Counted from the first letter of the stretch, positions 25,290-36,082 are shown. The stretch is 64,000 nucleotides of DNA from Anaerocolumna cellulosilytica (GCF_014218335.1 NZ_AP023367.1:3039501-3103500), one strand, 5' to 3'. Notes: generated by a model not told the origin, from the sequence alone. A program made the numbers and translations.

Positions 25290-26765
25290 TCAATCCATTA
25301 TTTCACAAAACATGATTTCTTTGCTAAGATAGCCGCAAACTTTAGCTGAAACCAGTTGATTTGTCAAATCTTCTTCTGACTTAACAGCCAGCTTAAGATA
25401 TCTTTCATTATGTCCAACTTGATAGGTTATGCCATCAATAACCATAGCTTCTTCAATTAATATAGTTTCAGTTTTTCCTTCAAAATAGGACTGATATTCT
25501 TTTGTCATCGTTTCCGCCAACTGTATTAACGCATTACTTCTTTGTGCTTTTACTTCTTCTTTTACCTGGTCAGGCATTATCTCAGCCTTTGTTCCTTTTC
25601 TAACAGAATATTTAAAGACATGCATTTGGGCAAAGGAAATCTTTCTTAGATATCTTTGAGTTTCCAGAAAATCTTCCTCTGTCTCTCCTGGAAATCCTAC
25701 TATTATGTCAGTTGTAATAGCTGGAGCTGTAAAATATTTACGCAACAAAAGACATTTTTCATAATACTCCTGAGCTGTATACTTGCGATTCATACGTTTT
25801 AAGGTTGCATCACAACCGCTTTGAAGGGACAAATGAAAATGAGGACACATTTTAGATAACCTTGACAAGGTACCGGCAAAGTTTTCTGTTATAATTCTCG
25901 GCTCCAAAGAACCGAGACGAATTCTTTGCAAACCTTCTATCTCATGTAAACTTACAATGAGCTTTAGCAGGAGACTCTCTTCTTCATAGGCTTCATTTTC
26001 TGTAAAATCAATTCCATAAGAGGATAAGTGAATTCCGGTTAATACAATTTCTTTATAGCCTTTTTCAACAAGCCTTTTTACTTCTTCAATAACAGCTGAC
26101 TGGGAACGGCTTCGAACCCTTCCTCTGGCATAGGGAATAATACAATAGGAACAAAACTGGTTACATCCGTCCTGTATTTTAATATATGCTCTTGTCTTTT
26201 CGGATACTTCCCGTATATTCAATTCCTCATATTCAGTTTCATGACTAATATCAATTACGCGGTCTTCCTTATGAAAGATTTTAGTATCTTCATCTTCCTT
26301 CAGAATATTCTTATCTTTAGTAGAATTCTCTTCCTCCCTTTGTAAGGTGTCTTGCTCTACAGTACAAGTATTACCGCCAAAATGCTCTTTTAAAATACCA
26401 ATGATATCCTTCTTTTTATTATTTCCAATTACAACATCAATTGCTGCATCCAGCTCTAAAGTATCTTTAGCCGCCTGCACATAACAGCCAACCGCCACTA
26501 CCAATGCATTCTCGTTCATTTTTCTTGCCTTATGAAGCATTTGACGTGATTTACGGTCTGCAATATTGGTTACCGTACAAGTATTGATTACATAGATATC
26601 TGCTTTTTGAGAAAATTCAACTATTCTTAATCCTTCATCTTCAAAAAGCTTCTGCATTGCTTCGGTTTCATATGAATTCACTTTACATCCCAAAGTTAAA
26701 AAAGCAACTGTACTGGCACTGAATTCTTTATCTATATTTCTTTTTATCAGAATATTACTTTCCAT
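25290..26765 (-). CDS. mtaB: tRNA t6A37 C2-methylthiotransferase
   Basis: A 491-residue radical SAM enzyme that adds a methylthio group to t6A37 of tRNAs. The N-terminal MTTase domain has TLGCKVNSYETEAMQ, NTCTVT and VAVGCYVQ, with three cysteines for the auxiliary cluster. The radical SAM motif is DGCNQFCSYCIIPYARGRVRSR. A TRAM domain ends the protein. A charged stretch of about 45 residues (after GGNTCTVEQD, up to TEYEELN) lies between the first two domains and makes it longer than the usual 430-450 residues. AGAAAGG lies 17 bases before the ATG, so the ribosome site is poor. Confidence 0.9.
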   Translation of the reverse strand: MESNILIKRNIDKEFSASTVAFLTLGCKVNSYETEAMQKLFEDEGLRIVEFSQKADIYVINTCTVTNIADRKSRQMLHKARKMNENALVVAVGCYVQAAKDTLELDAAIDVVIGNNKKKDIIGILKEHFGGNTCTVEQDTLQREEENSTKDKNILKEDEDTKIFHKEDRVIDISHETEYEELNIREVSEKTRAYIKIQDGCNQFCSYCIIPYARGRVRSRSQSAVIEEVKRLVEKGYKEIVLTGIHLSSYGIDFTENEAYEEESLLLKLIVSLHEIEGLQRIRLGSLEPRIITENFAGTLSRLSKMCPHFHLSLQSGCDATLKRMNRKYTAQEYYEKCLLLRKYFTAPAITTDIIVGFPGETEEDFLETQRYLRKISFAQMHVFKYSVRKGTKAEIMPDQVKEEVKAQRSNALIQLAETMTKEYQSYFEGKTETILIEEAMVIDGITYQVGHNERYLKLAVKSEEDLTNQLVSAKVCGYLSKEIMFCEIMD

Positions 26766-27007
26766 TTTTTATATTGTGGTATCCTTTCTAAATAACATAT
26801 AATTTCTATATCTGTATTATATTATTATATATGAAAACTTCACTAAAATCAGCAAAATTGGGATTTTCGAAACAAAAAAATAAATTTTCATTATTTTGCT
26901 TAAATACGTTCCACTTATGTTTCAGTTATTTTATTGGTTTCTACCAAGGAAAATTTAATTTCGTGCAATGTGCCTTTCGAAACAAGTTTTTTTATTTACT
27001 TTGTATA

Positions 27008-27036
27008 TTGACTTTTAAGGGTCTAAAATGTAGTAT
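27008..27036 (+). promoter_or_regulatory. Promoter of the HPr-like gene
   Basis: TTGACT and TAGTAT are 17 bases apart, about 60 bases before the start. The rest of the gap from 26766 is AT-rich and holds nothing I can name apart from the mtaB leader. Confidence 0.7.
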
Positions 27037-27097
27037 ATACTTGTAATAAAGATAGGAAAACTATCCTATAAAATCCAATGTAAAAGGAGGAATTACA

Positions 27098-27331
27098 ATG
27101 AAAACAATAAAAATCTCTCTTAATTCAATCGACAAGGTTAAATCCTTTGTAAATGATGTTACTAAATTCGATTCAGATTTTGATTTAGTTTCCGGCAGAT
27201 ACGTAATTGATGCAAAATCCATTATGGGTATCTTTAGCTTGGATTTATCAAAACCTATTGACCTGAATATTCATAATGATGATAGTGTTGAAAAAATTCT
27301 TAATGTTTTAAAACCTTATATTGTTGAATAA
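27098..27331 (+). CDS. HPr-like protein lacking the phosphorylatable histidine
   Basis: A 77-residue protein with the HPr fold pattern. The regulatory-serine region is present (DAKSIMGIFSL, Ser41). The catalytic segment that reads GIHARPA in HPr is replaced by SIDKVKS, so there is no His15 equivalent and it cannot carry phosphate in the sugar phosphotransferase system. It resembles Bacillus Crh in keeping only the serine site, so a role in carbon control is possible but inferred. The ribosome site AAAGGAGG is excellent. It is monocistronic, with its own promoter and terminator, on the opposite strand to its neighbours. Confidence 0.78.
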   Translation: MKTIKISLNSIDKVKSFVNDVTKFDSDFDLVSGRYVIDAKSIMGIFSLDLSKPIDLNIHNDDSVEKILNVLKPYIVE

Positions 27332-27354
27332 GAAATAGGTTTACAGTTACTTAA

Positions 27355-27382
27355 TGGGGATACGTAGGTATCCTCTTTTTAT
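27355..27382 (+). terminator. Terminator of the HPr-like gene
   Basis: GGATAC and GTATCC form a short stem around GTAG, followed by CTTTTTATTT. Confidence 0.75.
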
Positions 27383-27387
27383 TTATA

Positions 27388-27437
27388 AAGGAGCCCATTG
27401 CATTTTCTAAGCAATTACAAGTGCTAAAGAGCTCCTT
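27388..27437 (-). terminator. Hairpin in the thiI / HPr-like convergent gap
   Basis: AAGGAGC and GCTCCTT enclose a shorter inner stem (TTGC / GCAA). It may add to termination from either side. Confidence 0.4.
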
Positions 27438-27468
27438 AATTCCCTTTTACTCTTCATCTTGCAAGAAA

Positions 27469-27510
27469 AGGGGGTGCAGCGTATAACTTCTTTTGCCGCA
27501 ACTCCCCTGC
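27469..27510 (-). terminator. Terminator after thiI
   Basis: On the minus strand GGGGAGTTGCGGC pairs imperfectly with GCTGCACCCCC, followed by CTTTTCTT, 21 bases past the thiI stop. Confidence 0.55.
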
Positions 27511-27530
27511 GTTTGTTTCTCTTACTCTTA

Positions 27531-28706
27531 TTACTGAACCAATATGGTTTCTTTCGTATCTAAGGCTGTCTTAACCAGTTCCTCAATTTTTTCCTCTAAC
27601 GCTTTTTCTGAATAACGTATTACCTTAAGACTAGGCTTTGTTACCGGATGTTTTGCTACAAATATAGTACAGCAATCTTCATATGGCAGTATAGAGGTTT
27701 CGTACGTGTTAATCTTTTCTGCAATGTCTACAATGTCTTGCTTATCAAAAGCTATTAATGGACGGTAAACAGGCAAGGAGCATACTTCGTTGGTTGCAGC
27801 AAGGCTGTGAAGTGTCTGACTTGCCACCTGACCAATACTCTCTCCTGTAATCAGTCCCAGACAACCGGAATCTACTGCCAAAGTCTCTGCTATCTTCATC
27901 ATATAACGTCTCATAATAATAGTAAGCTCATCATGAGGGCATTTTTCATAAATATATAACTGAATATCTGTAAAATTAATAACGTGAAGTTTGATTGGAC
28001 CAGTATACTTAGAAACCAAGCGAGCTAAATCAACTACTTTTTCTTTGGCTCTATCACTTGTATATGGAGGTGCATGAAAATATACCGCATCTATGGTTAC
28101 ACCTCTTTTTGCCACCATATACCCGGCAACCGGACTATCAATACCACCAGACAGCAGTAACATGGCTTTTCCGTTTGAACCAACCGGCATTCCACCTAAC
28201 CCCGGAATGATTTCTGAATATACATAGGATCGTGTCCTAACCTCGACCATAATACGAACGGAAGGATTGTGCACATCCACCTTCATCTCAGGAAAACGAC
28301 GCAATAAATAAGCCCCCATCTCAACGCAAATTTCCGGTGAGGTAAGTGGATATTTCTTATCACTGCGCTTTGCTTCCATCTTAAAAGTAAAGTTCTTATC
28401 TGGATACCGTTCTTCAACATAATTACCTACTGCCTCAGTTAAGGGATCCCAATCAATGGTATCTATAATCGAAACCGGACATATCTGTGCAATACCAAAT
28501 ACTCGCTGAAGCGCTTCTACTGTCTCGTCATAATCATAGTCATCCGGACATTCAATATATATTCTTCCCTGCTCTTTTGAAACTAGATAATCACCCAGGT
28601 CTTTTAGACTGTTTTTTATTTGATCTCTTAAGGCATTTTCAAACAGATATCTGTTTTTGCCCTTAATTCCTATTTCAGCGTACTTAATTAAAAATGCCTT
28701 GTACAT
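27531..28706 (-). CDS. thiI: tRNA 4-thiouridine synthase / thiamine sulfur carrier enzyme ThiI
   Basis: A 391-residue enzyme that makes s4U8 in tRNA and can feed sulfur to thiamine synthesis. The N-terminal ferredoxin-like and THUMP domains (about residues 60-165) are followed by the PP-loop ATP pyrophosphatase motif SGGIDSPVAGYMVAKRG near residue 183. The C-terminal rhodanese domain of the Escherichia coli enzyme is absent, as usual in Firmicutes, and the partner desulfurase is the adjacent gene. ATG 28706 follows GGGAG of a type II leader element by seven bases. Confidence 0.93.
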   Translation of the reverse strand: MYKAFLIKYAEIGIKGKNRYLFENALRDQIKNSLKDLGDYLVSKEQGRIYIECPDDYDYDETVEALQRVFGIAQICPVSIIDTIDWDPLTEAVGNYVEERYPDKNFTFKMEAKRSDKKYPLTSPEICVEMGAYLLRRFPEMKVDVHNPSVRIMVEVRTRSYVYSEIIPGLGGMPVGSNGKAMLLLSGGIDSPVAGYMVAKRGVTIDAVYFHAPPYTSDRAKEKVVDLARLVSKYTGPIKLHVINFTDIQLYIYEKCPHDELTIIMRRYMMKIAETLAVDSGCLGLITGESIGQVASQTLHSLAATNEVCSLPVYRPLIAFDKQDIVDIAEKINTYETSILPYEDCCTIFVAKHPVTKPSLKVIRYSEKALEEKIEELVKTALDTKETILVQ

Positions 28707-28740
28707 AAAAATTCTCCCATCTGCGTATTCTTAACGCCTG
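28707..28740 (-). promoter_or_regulatory. Type II leader element of thiI
   Basis: On the minus strand GCGT-taagaat-ACGC (28723-28737) is followed by AGATGGGAG and, seven bases later, the ATG. The hairpin sequence differs from the other copies while pairing is kept. Confidence 0.55.
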
Positions 28741-28780
28741 TTCTCTTAAACAATTAATATTTCTAAAAGATATTATTAAC

Positions 28781-29941
28781 TTAATGTCTGTTATACCTTT
28801 TTAGAAGAGGTACAAGCTCTCTTAACACACTAAGAGTATACTCAATCTCTTCTTCCTTTGTAAATACGGAAAAGCTGAACCGCAGGGTAGAATCTAATAA
28901 ATTCTTTGGTAATCCAATTGCCTTTAGTGTACCACTAAGCTGCGGGTGATTAGACGCACAGGCAGAACCGGAAGATACATATATACCTTTATCCTCCAAG
29001 GCATGCAGTAAGACTTCACTACGGATGCCTTCAAAGCTAACACTGGTTATATGTGGTGCTGAATCTTTTAACTCATCACCAACACAATTTACAGTGACAC
29101 CTTCCAGTTGTTTCACCCCATCTATAAAAACTTTTTTTAAAGTATATAATTTATCTATTCTTTCCTGATGTCCTAGATATATTTCTTTCACAGCCTGTCC
29201 AAGTCCTGCAATGGCAGGAACATTTTCCGTGCCGGAACGCATACCTTTTTGCTGTCCCCCTCCAAATACGATTGGGTTGACTTTGACCTTATCCCTAATA
29301 AACAGTACCCCACTACCCTTTGGTCCGTGAATCTTATGCCCGCTGGCAGACAATAAATCAATTCCTTCCCTTTTTGGATAGATTGTATATTTACCAAAAG
29401 CCTGAATTGCATCGACGTGTATTATTATATCAGATTTTTTCCCTTTTATCTTACCAGAGAGATTACGGATGTTCTGTACCGCACCAACCTCATTATTGAC
29501 ATACATTAAAGACACCAAAATAGTGTCTTTATCAATCGCAGCTAATAAATCATCCTCTATAATCTTTCCGTTCCCATCGACTGGAACATAAGTAACGCGA
29601 AACCCCTGCTCTTCCAAAAATATCAGCGGATTATGTACAGAAGGGTGTTCTATCCGAGTGGTTATAATGTGATTTCCCGCCCTCTTGTTACCATAGGCCG
29701 CACCAATTAACGCAAGATTATTAGACTCCGTTCCTCCAGAGGTAAAATATATCTCTTTTGTATCAACTTTAAGACTCTTGGCCAGAATTTCTTTTGCTTC
29801 TTTTATGAGCTTTTCTGCCGCTAATCCCTTTCTATGAAGAGAAGACGGATTCCCATAATCAAGTTCAAGGGCCTGAAGCATCAATTTATTCACGGAATCA
29901 AATGCTCTGGTTGTAGCCGCATTGTCTAAATATATTTCCAT
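28781..29941 (-). CDS. Cysteine desulfurase (NifS/IscS class)
   Basis: A 386-residue PLP enzyme that takes sulfur from cysteine as a protein persulfide and, by its position, hands it to ThiI. Family motifs are YLDNAATTR at the N-terminus, the PLP lysine in SASGHKIHGPKG, and the active-site cysteine in SSGSACASNHPQ near residue 325. The desulfurase-thiI pair is common in Firmicutes (nifZ-thiI in Bacillus). The start follows a type I leader element that sits between rsmE and this gene. Confidence 0.93.
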   Translation of the reverse strand: MEIYLDNAATTRAFDSVNKLMLQALELDYGNPSSLHRKGLAAEKLIKEAKEILAKSLKVDTKEIYFTSGGTESNNLALIGAAYGNKRAGNHIITTRIEHPSVHNPLIFLEEQGFRVTYVPVDGNGKIIEDDLLAAIDKDTILVSLMYVNNEVGAVQNIRNLSGKIKGKKSDIIIHVDAIQAFGKYTIYPKREGIDLLSASGHKIHGPKGSGVLFIRDKVKVNPIVFGGGQQKGMRSGTENVPAIAGLGQAVKEIYLGHQERIDKLYTLKKVFIDGVKQLEGVTVNCVGDELKDSAPHITSVSFEGIRSEVLLHALEDKGIYVSSGSACASNHPQLSGTLKAIGLPKNLLDSTLRFSFSVFTKEEEIEYTLSVLRELVPLLKRYNRH

Positions 29942-30048
29942 TCTTTTACCGCTTGCTTACCGCAGATTTGCCTGTGATACTGCCACAAATAGACAGTTTT
30001 ATAGAATCCTCTGTGGCAACCTTTCTATCTTCTATATTTTCTACCAAC
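29942..30048 (-). promoter_or_regulatory. Type I leader element upstream of the desulfurase gene
   Basis: Same layout as the other three copies, but the first helix has changed to GGTAGAA against TTCTATA (elsewhere GAAAGAA against TTCTTTC), so pairing is kept by paired changes. GCCACA and TGTGGC are unchanged. The final stem is GCAGTATCACAG against CTGCGGTAAGC. Confidence 0.65.
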
Positions 30049-30118
30049 TTTATTTTCATCACATATCACAAAACAGACCGGGGCATTTTTATATTTCTTC
30101 AATCCCGTTTACAGTACA

Positions 30119-30859
30119 TTAAGTTTCCATTTGAAGCATTATCATAGAAAGTATTGCAAGCCCTGCTGTCTCTGTACGCAGAATTCTTTTTCCCAACGTA
30201 ATCGGCTGATATCCTGCTTCCTTTGCAAGAGTAATCTCCTTCTCTTCAAAACCACCTTCTGGCCCAATAAAAATGCCTACTTTGTGTTTACTTTGTATAT
30301 TTGCAATTACTTCTTTTGTATACTCAATCCCCTCTGCATTTTCATAAGGAATAAAACGACAGTCCAGTTCACTGCCATAGTCCAAAGCCTGTTTAAGGGT
30401 CTTGGTTCCAGCTATACGTGGTATAATCCCTCTGCCGGACTGTTTGGCAGCACTGGTAGCAATTGCTTGCCAACGCTCTAGCTTTTTTAACTCTTTTTTC
30501 TTATCTTCTAACTTAACGACTGTACGCTTCGTCATTACCGGTATTATCTCATATACACCAAGCTCAACAGCCTTTTGTATAATTAATTCCATTTTATCCT
30601 TTTTAGGCAGACCTTGAAACAGGTAAATCCTGCCTTCTAATTCTGCATAGCTATTTTGAACCTGTTTAATAGCTAACTCCACTATTTTATCAGACAAATC
30701 AGTAATACTGCATATATAATCTTTTCCTTGTCCGTCACAGGCAATTAATGTATCTCCCCGGTTCATCCGAAGTACATTTTTTATATGGTTAACATCTGAA
30801 TCAAGGATACAGATGCTGTTTTCCTTAATCTGATTTTGCTCTACATAGAAACGGTACAT
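30119..30859 (-). CDS. rsmE: 16S rRNA (uracil-1498-N3)-methyltransferase
   Basis: A 246-residue SPOUT-class methyltransferase. The N-terminal PUA-like part (HIKNVLRMNRGD) is followed by the knotted SAM-binding region with QKAVELGVYEIIPVMTKRTV, FIGPEGGFEEKEI and LGKRILRTETAGLAILS, all characteristic of RsmE. It lies 17 bases after prmA and continues the transcript that starts at hrcA. The start ATG follows AAGAAAGG at 12 bases, a rather wide gap. Confidence 0.93.
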   Translation of the reverse strand: MYRFYVEQNQIKENSICILDSDVNHIKNVLRMNRGDTLIACDGQGKDYICSITDLSDKIVELAIKQVQNSYAELEGRIYLFQGLPKKDKMELIIQKAVELGVYEIIPVMTKRTVVKLEDKKKELKKLERWQAIATSAAKQSGRGIIPRIAGTKTLKQALDYGSELDCRFIPYENAEGIEYTKEVIANIQSKHKVGIFIGPEGGFEEKEITLAKEAGYQPITLGKRILRTETAGLAILSMIMLQMET

Positions 30860-30876
30860 TGTGACACCAACCTTTC

Positions 30877-31842
30877 TTAATCTCTTACTGGTTTTTGTGC
30901 CACAATGGATACCCAGTCTCCCATTTCATTTATTTCAAGGATTTGAAATCCATTTTCTAATACTGCGGCTTTAACCTGCTCCTTTTTGGTATTAATGATA
31001 CCTGAGCTGATAAAGAATCCCCCTGGTTTTATATGCTGTCCAATTTCAGCAGACAATGGAATAATGACATCTGCCAGTATATTTGCTACTGCCATGTCAT
31101 AGCATTCCATCCCTGCTTTCTGCTGTAATGTATTATCGGATATAATATCTCCGCTGACTATATTTAAAATATTTGTTGATATCTTATTTACTTCTGCATT
31201 TTCATATGCTGAATTCACAGCATTCGAATCTATGTCTGTAGCAAATATCCTGTCTGCTCCTAATTTTGCCCCCACAATTGAAAGTATTCCACTTCCACAG
31301 CCTACATCCAGTAAATGCATACCAGGTTTTAAATGTTTTTTTATACCTAGTATACACAGTTTTGTAGTTTCATGTGAGCCAGTACCAAAAGATGTACCGG
31401 GGTCAATTTCTATTACAATGTCTTTCTCACCCACACTGGCAAGTTCTTCCCAAGTCGGTTTGATTACAATCGTATCATCAATACGAAAAGGCTTAAAATA
31501 TGCTTTCCAATTATTAATCCAGTCTGTATCTTCTGTTTCAGAAACCTCTATAACGCCACTGCCAACATCTACATAACCAGATAATTCTCTTAATCCTTCT
31601 TGAATTTGATAGGTTATAGTCTGTAAACTATCTTCTTCCCCCAGATAAAAACTTATTTCGGCAGTTTTATCATCTAAATCCAGTTCGGGTAGGATGTCAA
31701 TGAACATTGCTTTCTTTTCCTGTTCTGTAATTGGGACATTATCAACAATCTCTATCCCTTCAATACCTAATTCGCTTAACATATTACTTACCAGGTCTAC
31801 CGCCTCTGCCATAGTTGATAAAGTCAGTTTTGTCCATTTCAT
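30877..31842 (-). CDS. prmA: Ribosomal protein L11 methyltransferase
   Basis: About 321 residues. PrmA trimethylates ribosomal protein L11. The N-terminal substrate domain (KWTKLTLSTMAEAVDLVSNML) precedes the SAM domain with MHLLDVGCGSGILSIVGAKLGA and the DMAVANILADVI motif. I start at ATG 31842, which follows AAGGATGG by three to four bases; an upstream in-frame ATG pair lies before that site. The order dnaJ-prmA-rsmE is the common Firmicutes order. Confidence 0.93.
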   Translation of the reverse strand: MKWTKLTLSTMAEAVDLVSNMLSELGIEGIEIVDNVPITEQEKKAMFIDILPELDLDDKTAEISFYLGEEDSLQTITYQIQEGLRELSGYVDVGSGVIEVSETEDTDWINNWKAYFKPFRIDDTIVIKPTWEELASVGEKDIVIEIDPGTSFGTGSHETTKLCILGIKKHLKPGMHLLDVGCGSGILSIVGAKLGADRIFATDIDSNAVNSAYENAEVNKISTNILNIVSGDIISDNTLQQKAGMECYDMAVANILADVIIPLSAEIGQHIKPGGFFISSGIINTKKEQVKAAVLENGFQILEINEMGDWVSIVAQKPVRD

Positions 31843-31956
31843 AATCCATCCTTCATAACACATCATTTCACAAAGTGCCTGCTTTACGATGTGTTACTGC
31901 CTCCTATTCGTTTCTGTTTTTAAGACCTTGTTATATAACTATTACCGTTTTTTACT

Positions 31957-33099
31957 TCATTTACCAAAGAATTTCTTCTTCTTCTCTTTTTCCGGCTCCG
32001 CCGATTCACTATCGCTTCGGTTATTCATAGAATCATCAAACTTTTGCAGCAGCTCTTTTTGCTCGCTAGATAATTTAGTAGGTACCTGAACAACTAAAGT
32101 TACATAATGGTCTCCGCGTACTTGTTTGTTACGTAAGGTTGGAATGCCTTTTCCACGAAGACGTACTTTCGTATCCGTTTGAGTGCCTGGCTTAACCGTA
32201 TAAAGAACATCTCCATCCACTGTACTGATTTTCACGTCTCCGCCCAAAGCTGCCTCCGCAAAGGATATTGGTGCTGTAGAATAGACATCATATTCCTGTC
32301 TCTGGAAGATAGGGTGTCTGCTTACAGAGACTTCAACCAACAAATCGCCTCTTTCACCACCATTGACACCTGGTTCACCCTTGTCCCTAATACGTATGCT
32401 CTGTCCATTATCTATACCAGCAGGAATTGATACCTGAATCTTCTTTTTACGGTTTACATAACCAGTTCCATAACAGTCCGAACATTTATCTTTAATCACC
32501 TTTCCGGTACCGTTACAATCCGGACAGGTCTGCACATTTCTTACCATACCAAATAATGATTGCTGAGTATATACTACCTGCCCTTTACCACCACATTTTC
32601 TACAAGTTTCCGTGCTGGTTCCAGGTTTTGCACCTGTTCCGTGACAAGTACCACAATCTTCTTTTAGATTTAACTCCAGTTCTTTTTCTACGCCGCTTAC
32701 AGCTTCCTGGAATGTAATTCTAACTCCGGTACGGACATTAGGTCCCTTCATTGGCCCATTACTTGACCTTCTGGTTCTTCCGCCTCCGAATAAATCTCCA
32801 AAGATATCTCCAAAGATATCTCCCATATCCATGTTATTAAAATCAAAACCACCGGCACCGCCTGCTCCCCCTTCAAAAGCGGAGTGACCGAATTGGTCAT
32901 ATTGTCTTCGTTTGTCTGCATCACTTAATACAGCATACGCTTCTGAAGCTTCTTTGAACTTAGCTTCTGCCTCAGTATCTCCCGGGTTTGCATCCGGGTG
33001 GTATTTCTTTGCTAATTTTCTGTAGGCTTTTTTTATGTCATCATCCGTTGCTGACCTGGACAGGCCCAGGACTTCGTAATAATCTCTTTTATCTGCCAT
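31957..33099 (-). CDS. dnaJ: Chaperone DnaJ (Hsp40)
   Basis: A 380-residue co-chaperone that stimulates DnaK ATPase and presents substrates. The J domain has [10 protein letters not shown]; a Gly/Phe-rich linker follows ([11 protein letters not shown], then DLFGGGR). Four zinc-finger repeats are complete ([32 protein letters not shown]), and the C-terminal substrate domain reaches a lysine-rich end. The start follows AAGGAGG. The 337-base gap to dnaK is unusually structured. Confidence 0.97.
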   Translation of the reverse strand: MADKRDYYEVLGLSRSATDDDIKKAYRKLAKKYHPDANPGDTEAEAKFKEASEAYAVLSDADKRRQYDQFGHSAFEGGAGGAGGFDFNNMDMGDIFGDIFGDLFGGGRTRRSSNGPMKGPNVRTGVRITFQEAVSGVEKELELNLKEDCGTCHGTGAKPGTSTETCRKCGGKGQVVYTQQSLFGMVRNVQTCPDCNGTGKVIKDKCSDCYGTGYVNRKKKIQVSIPAGIDNGQSIRIRDKGEPGVNGGERGDLLVEVSVSRHPIFQRQEYDVYSTAPISFAEAALGGDVKISTVDGDVLYTVKPGTQTDTKVRLRGKGIPTLRNKQVRGDHYVTLVVQVPTKLSSEQKELLQKFDDSMNNRSDSESAEPEKEKKKKFFGK

Positions 33100-33120
33100 G
33101 CTCTAATCCATCCTCCTTAT

Positions 33121-33145
33121 GGTTGCAAAAGCGAATCTTGCACCC
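33121..33145 (-). promoter_or_regulatory. Hairpin just upstream of dnaJ
   Basis: GGTTGCAA and TTGCACCC pair with one mismatch around a nine-base loop, ten bases upstream of the AAGGAGG site of dnaJ. Confidence 0.4.
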
Positions 33146-33179
33146 TTTTTATACACAAAAGCAATTTATTTATATCGAC

Positions 33180-33327
33180 AAATAGGCAGTCCTTAGACCG
33201 CCTATTGTTTTTTCGTTATGGGACGACCCATAACTCTTATGCCATCGTAACTATTTAATAAGAGCTCAACTGAATAGTTACACTTCATTACAATATGATT
33301 CGACAAGTCAAATCATATTGTAATGAA
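33180..33327 (-). promoter_or_regulatory. Run of four hairpins between dnaK and dnaJ
   Basis: AATAGGC / GCCTATT (33181-33206), GTTATGGG-acga-CCCATAAC (33215-33234), GTAACTATT / AATAGTTAC (33247-33281), and a perfect 17-base repeat pair (33284-33300 and 33311-33327) with a 10-base loop. They follow one another with almost no spacing. They probably mark mRNA processing or partial termination, which would set the DnaK:DnaJ ratio. Confidence 0.6.
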
Positions 33328-33436
33328 AAATTCTAAAATCGTCAAGATAAACTTATGAAGCATTAAGCCAGTTTGTGCCGTCCTGTTAACTTTTTATTAT
33401 TTTTCTATTTAATAATCCGCTGTGGCTGATTCGTTA

Positions 33437-35308
<1,872 letters not shown>

Positions 35309-35437
35309 CTATCATTATTATCAAAGTTTATTTTTATTGATTAAAAGTGAAACTTCATAAACATTTGCTATAGCTTATCAGGCTCCTGTTATGTGAAAGA
35401 CCCACTTAGAATTATTTAGCGATTGACTAAACAGTTA

Positions 35438-36082
35438 TTAATTTACTACCTTTACCATGCTGTGGCGAACTACTGTGTCTCTGTAGATATAACCCTTTTG
35501 GAATTCTTCCGCAACCAGGTTCTCGCCCTGTTCTGCATCCTCCATATGCATCACTGCATTATGGAAATTAGGATCAAATTCCTTTCCAACTGCTTCAATA
35601 GGCTTTAATCCGGCTTCTGTTAAAGTTGTTAAAAGCTGTTTATAAATTTTTTCAATACCCTGCGCAAATGCACCTTCTTTTTCTTCCTCTGTTATGGCTC
35701 CTAAACCTCTCTCAAAATTATCAATAACCGGAAGTACTCTTTCAATTATGTCTCTTGCTCCAATTTCAAACATTTGGGTTTTTTCTTTTTCTGAGCGTTT
35801 ACGGAAATTATCAAATTCCGCCATTGTTCGCATTAAGCGATCATTTAACTCATCAATCTTTTCATCCTTTTTATCTTTCTTATCTTTTTTGTCCTTTTTA
35901 AAGAAAGATTTACCTGATTTTGTCTCCTCAACACTCTCCTGGTTTTCTGTCTGGGTTTTAGCTTCTTCAACATTTGAGGCAGTACCCTGACTCTCTGTTT
36001 TTAAAGTTTCATCCTTTTCTAATTCCATATCCGGATTTATATCTTCAAGCTTTTCATCCACAGAATTTTTCTTATCTTCCAC
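35438..36082 (-). CDS. grpE: Nucleotide exchange factor GrpE
   Basis: About 214 residues. It releases ADP from DnaK. The first 90 residues are an acidic, Lys/Glu-rich extension (including a KKDKKDKKDKKDEK run), followed by the coiled coil (DRLMRTMAEFDNFRKRSEKEK) and the beta domain (KPIEAVGKEFDPNFHNAVMHMED, then GYIYRDTVVRHSMVKVVN). I start at GTG 36082, eight bases after AAAGGTGG; a GTG four codons upstream lies inside that site. It lies 23 bases after hrcA. Confidence 0.93.
   Translation of the reverse strand: MEDKKNSVDEKLEDINPDMELEKDETLKTESQGTASNVEEAKTQTENQESVEETKSGKSFFKKDKKDKKDKKDEKIDELNDRLMRTMAEFDNFRKRSEKEKTQMFEIGARDIIERVLPVIDNFERGLGAITEEEKEGAFAQGIEKIYKQLLTTLTEAGLKPIEAVGKEFDPNFHNAVMHMEDAEQGENLVAEEFQKGYIYRDTVVRHSMVKVVN

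Noticed and set aside
26831-27046. A 71-codon frame on the + strand upstream of the HPr-like gene
   Set aside because: It has no ribosome site, overlaps the promoter of the HPr-like gene, and its composition follows the AT-rich background.
33180-33209. The AATAGGC hairpin as terminator of dnaK
   Set aside because: The T run lies on the plus strand side only; in the direction of dnaK the stem is followed by TTTGTCG, so it was kept as part of the hairpin series instead.
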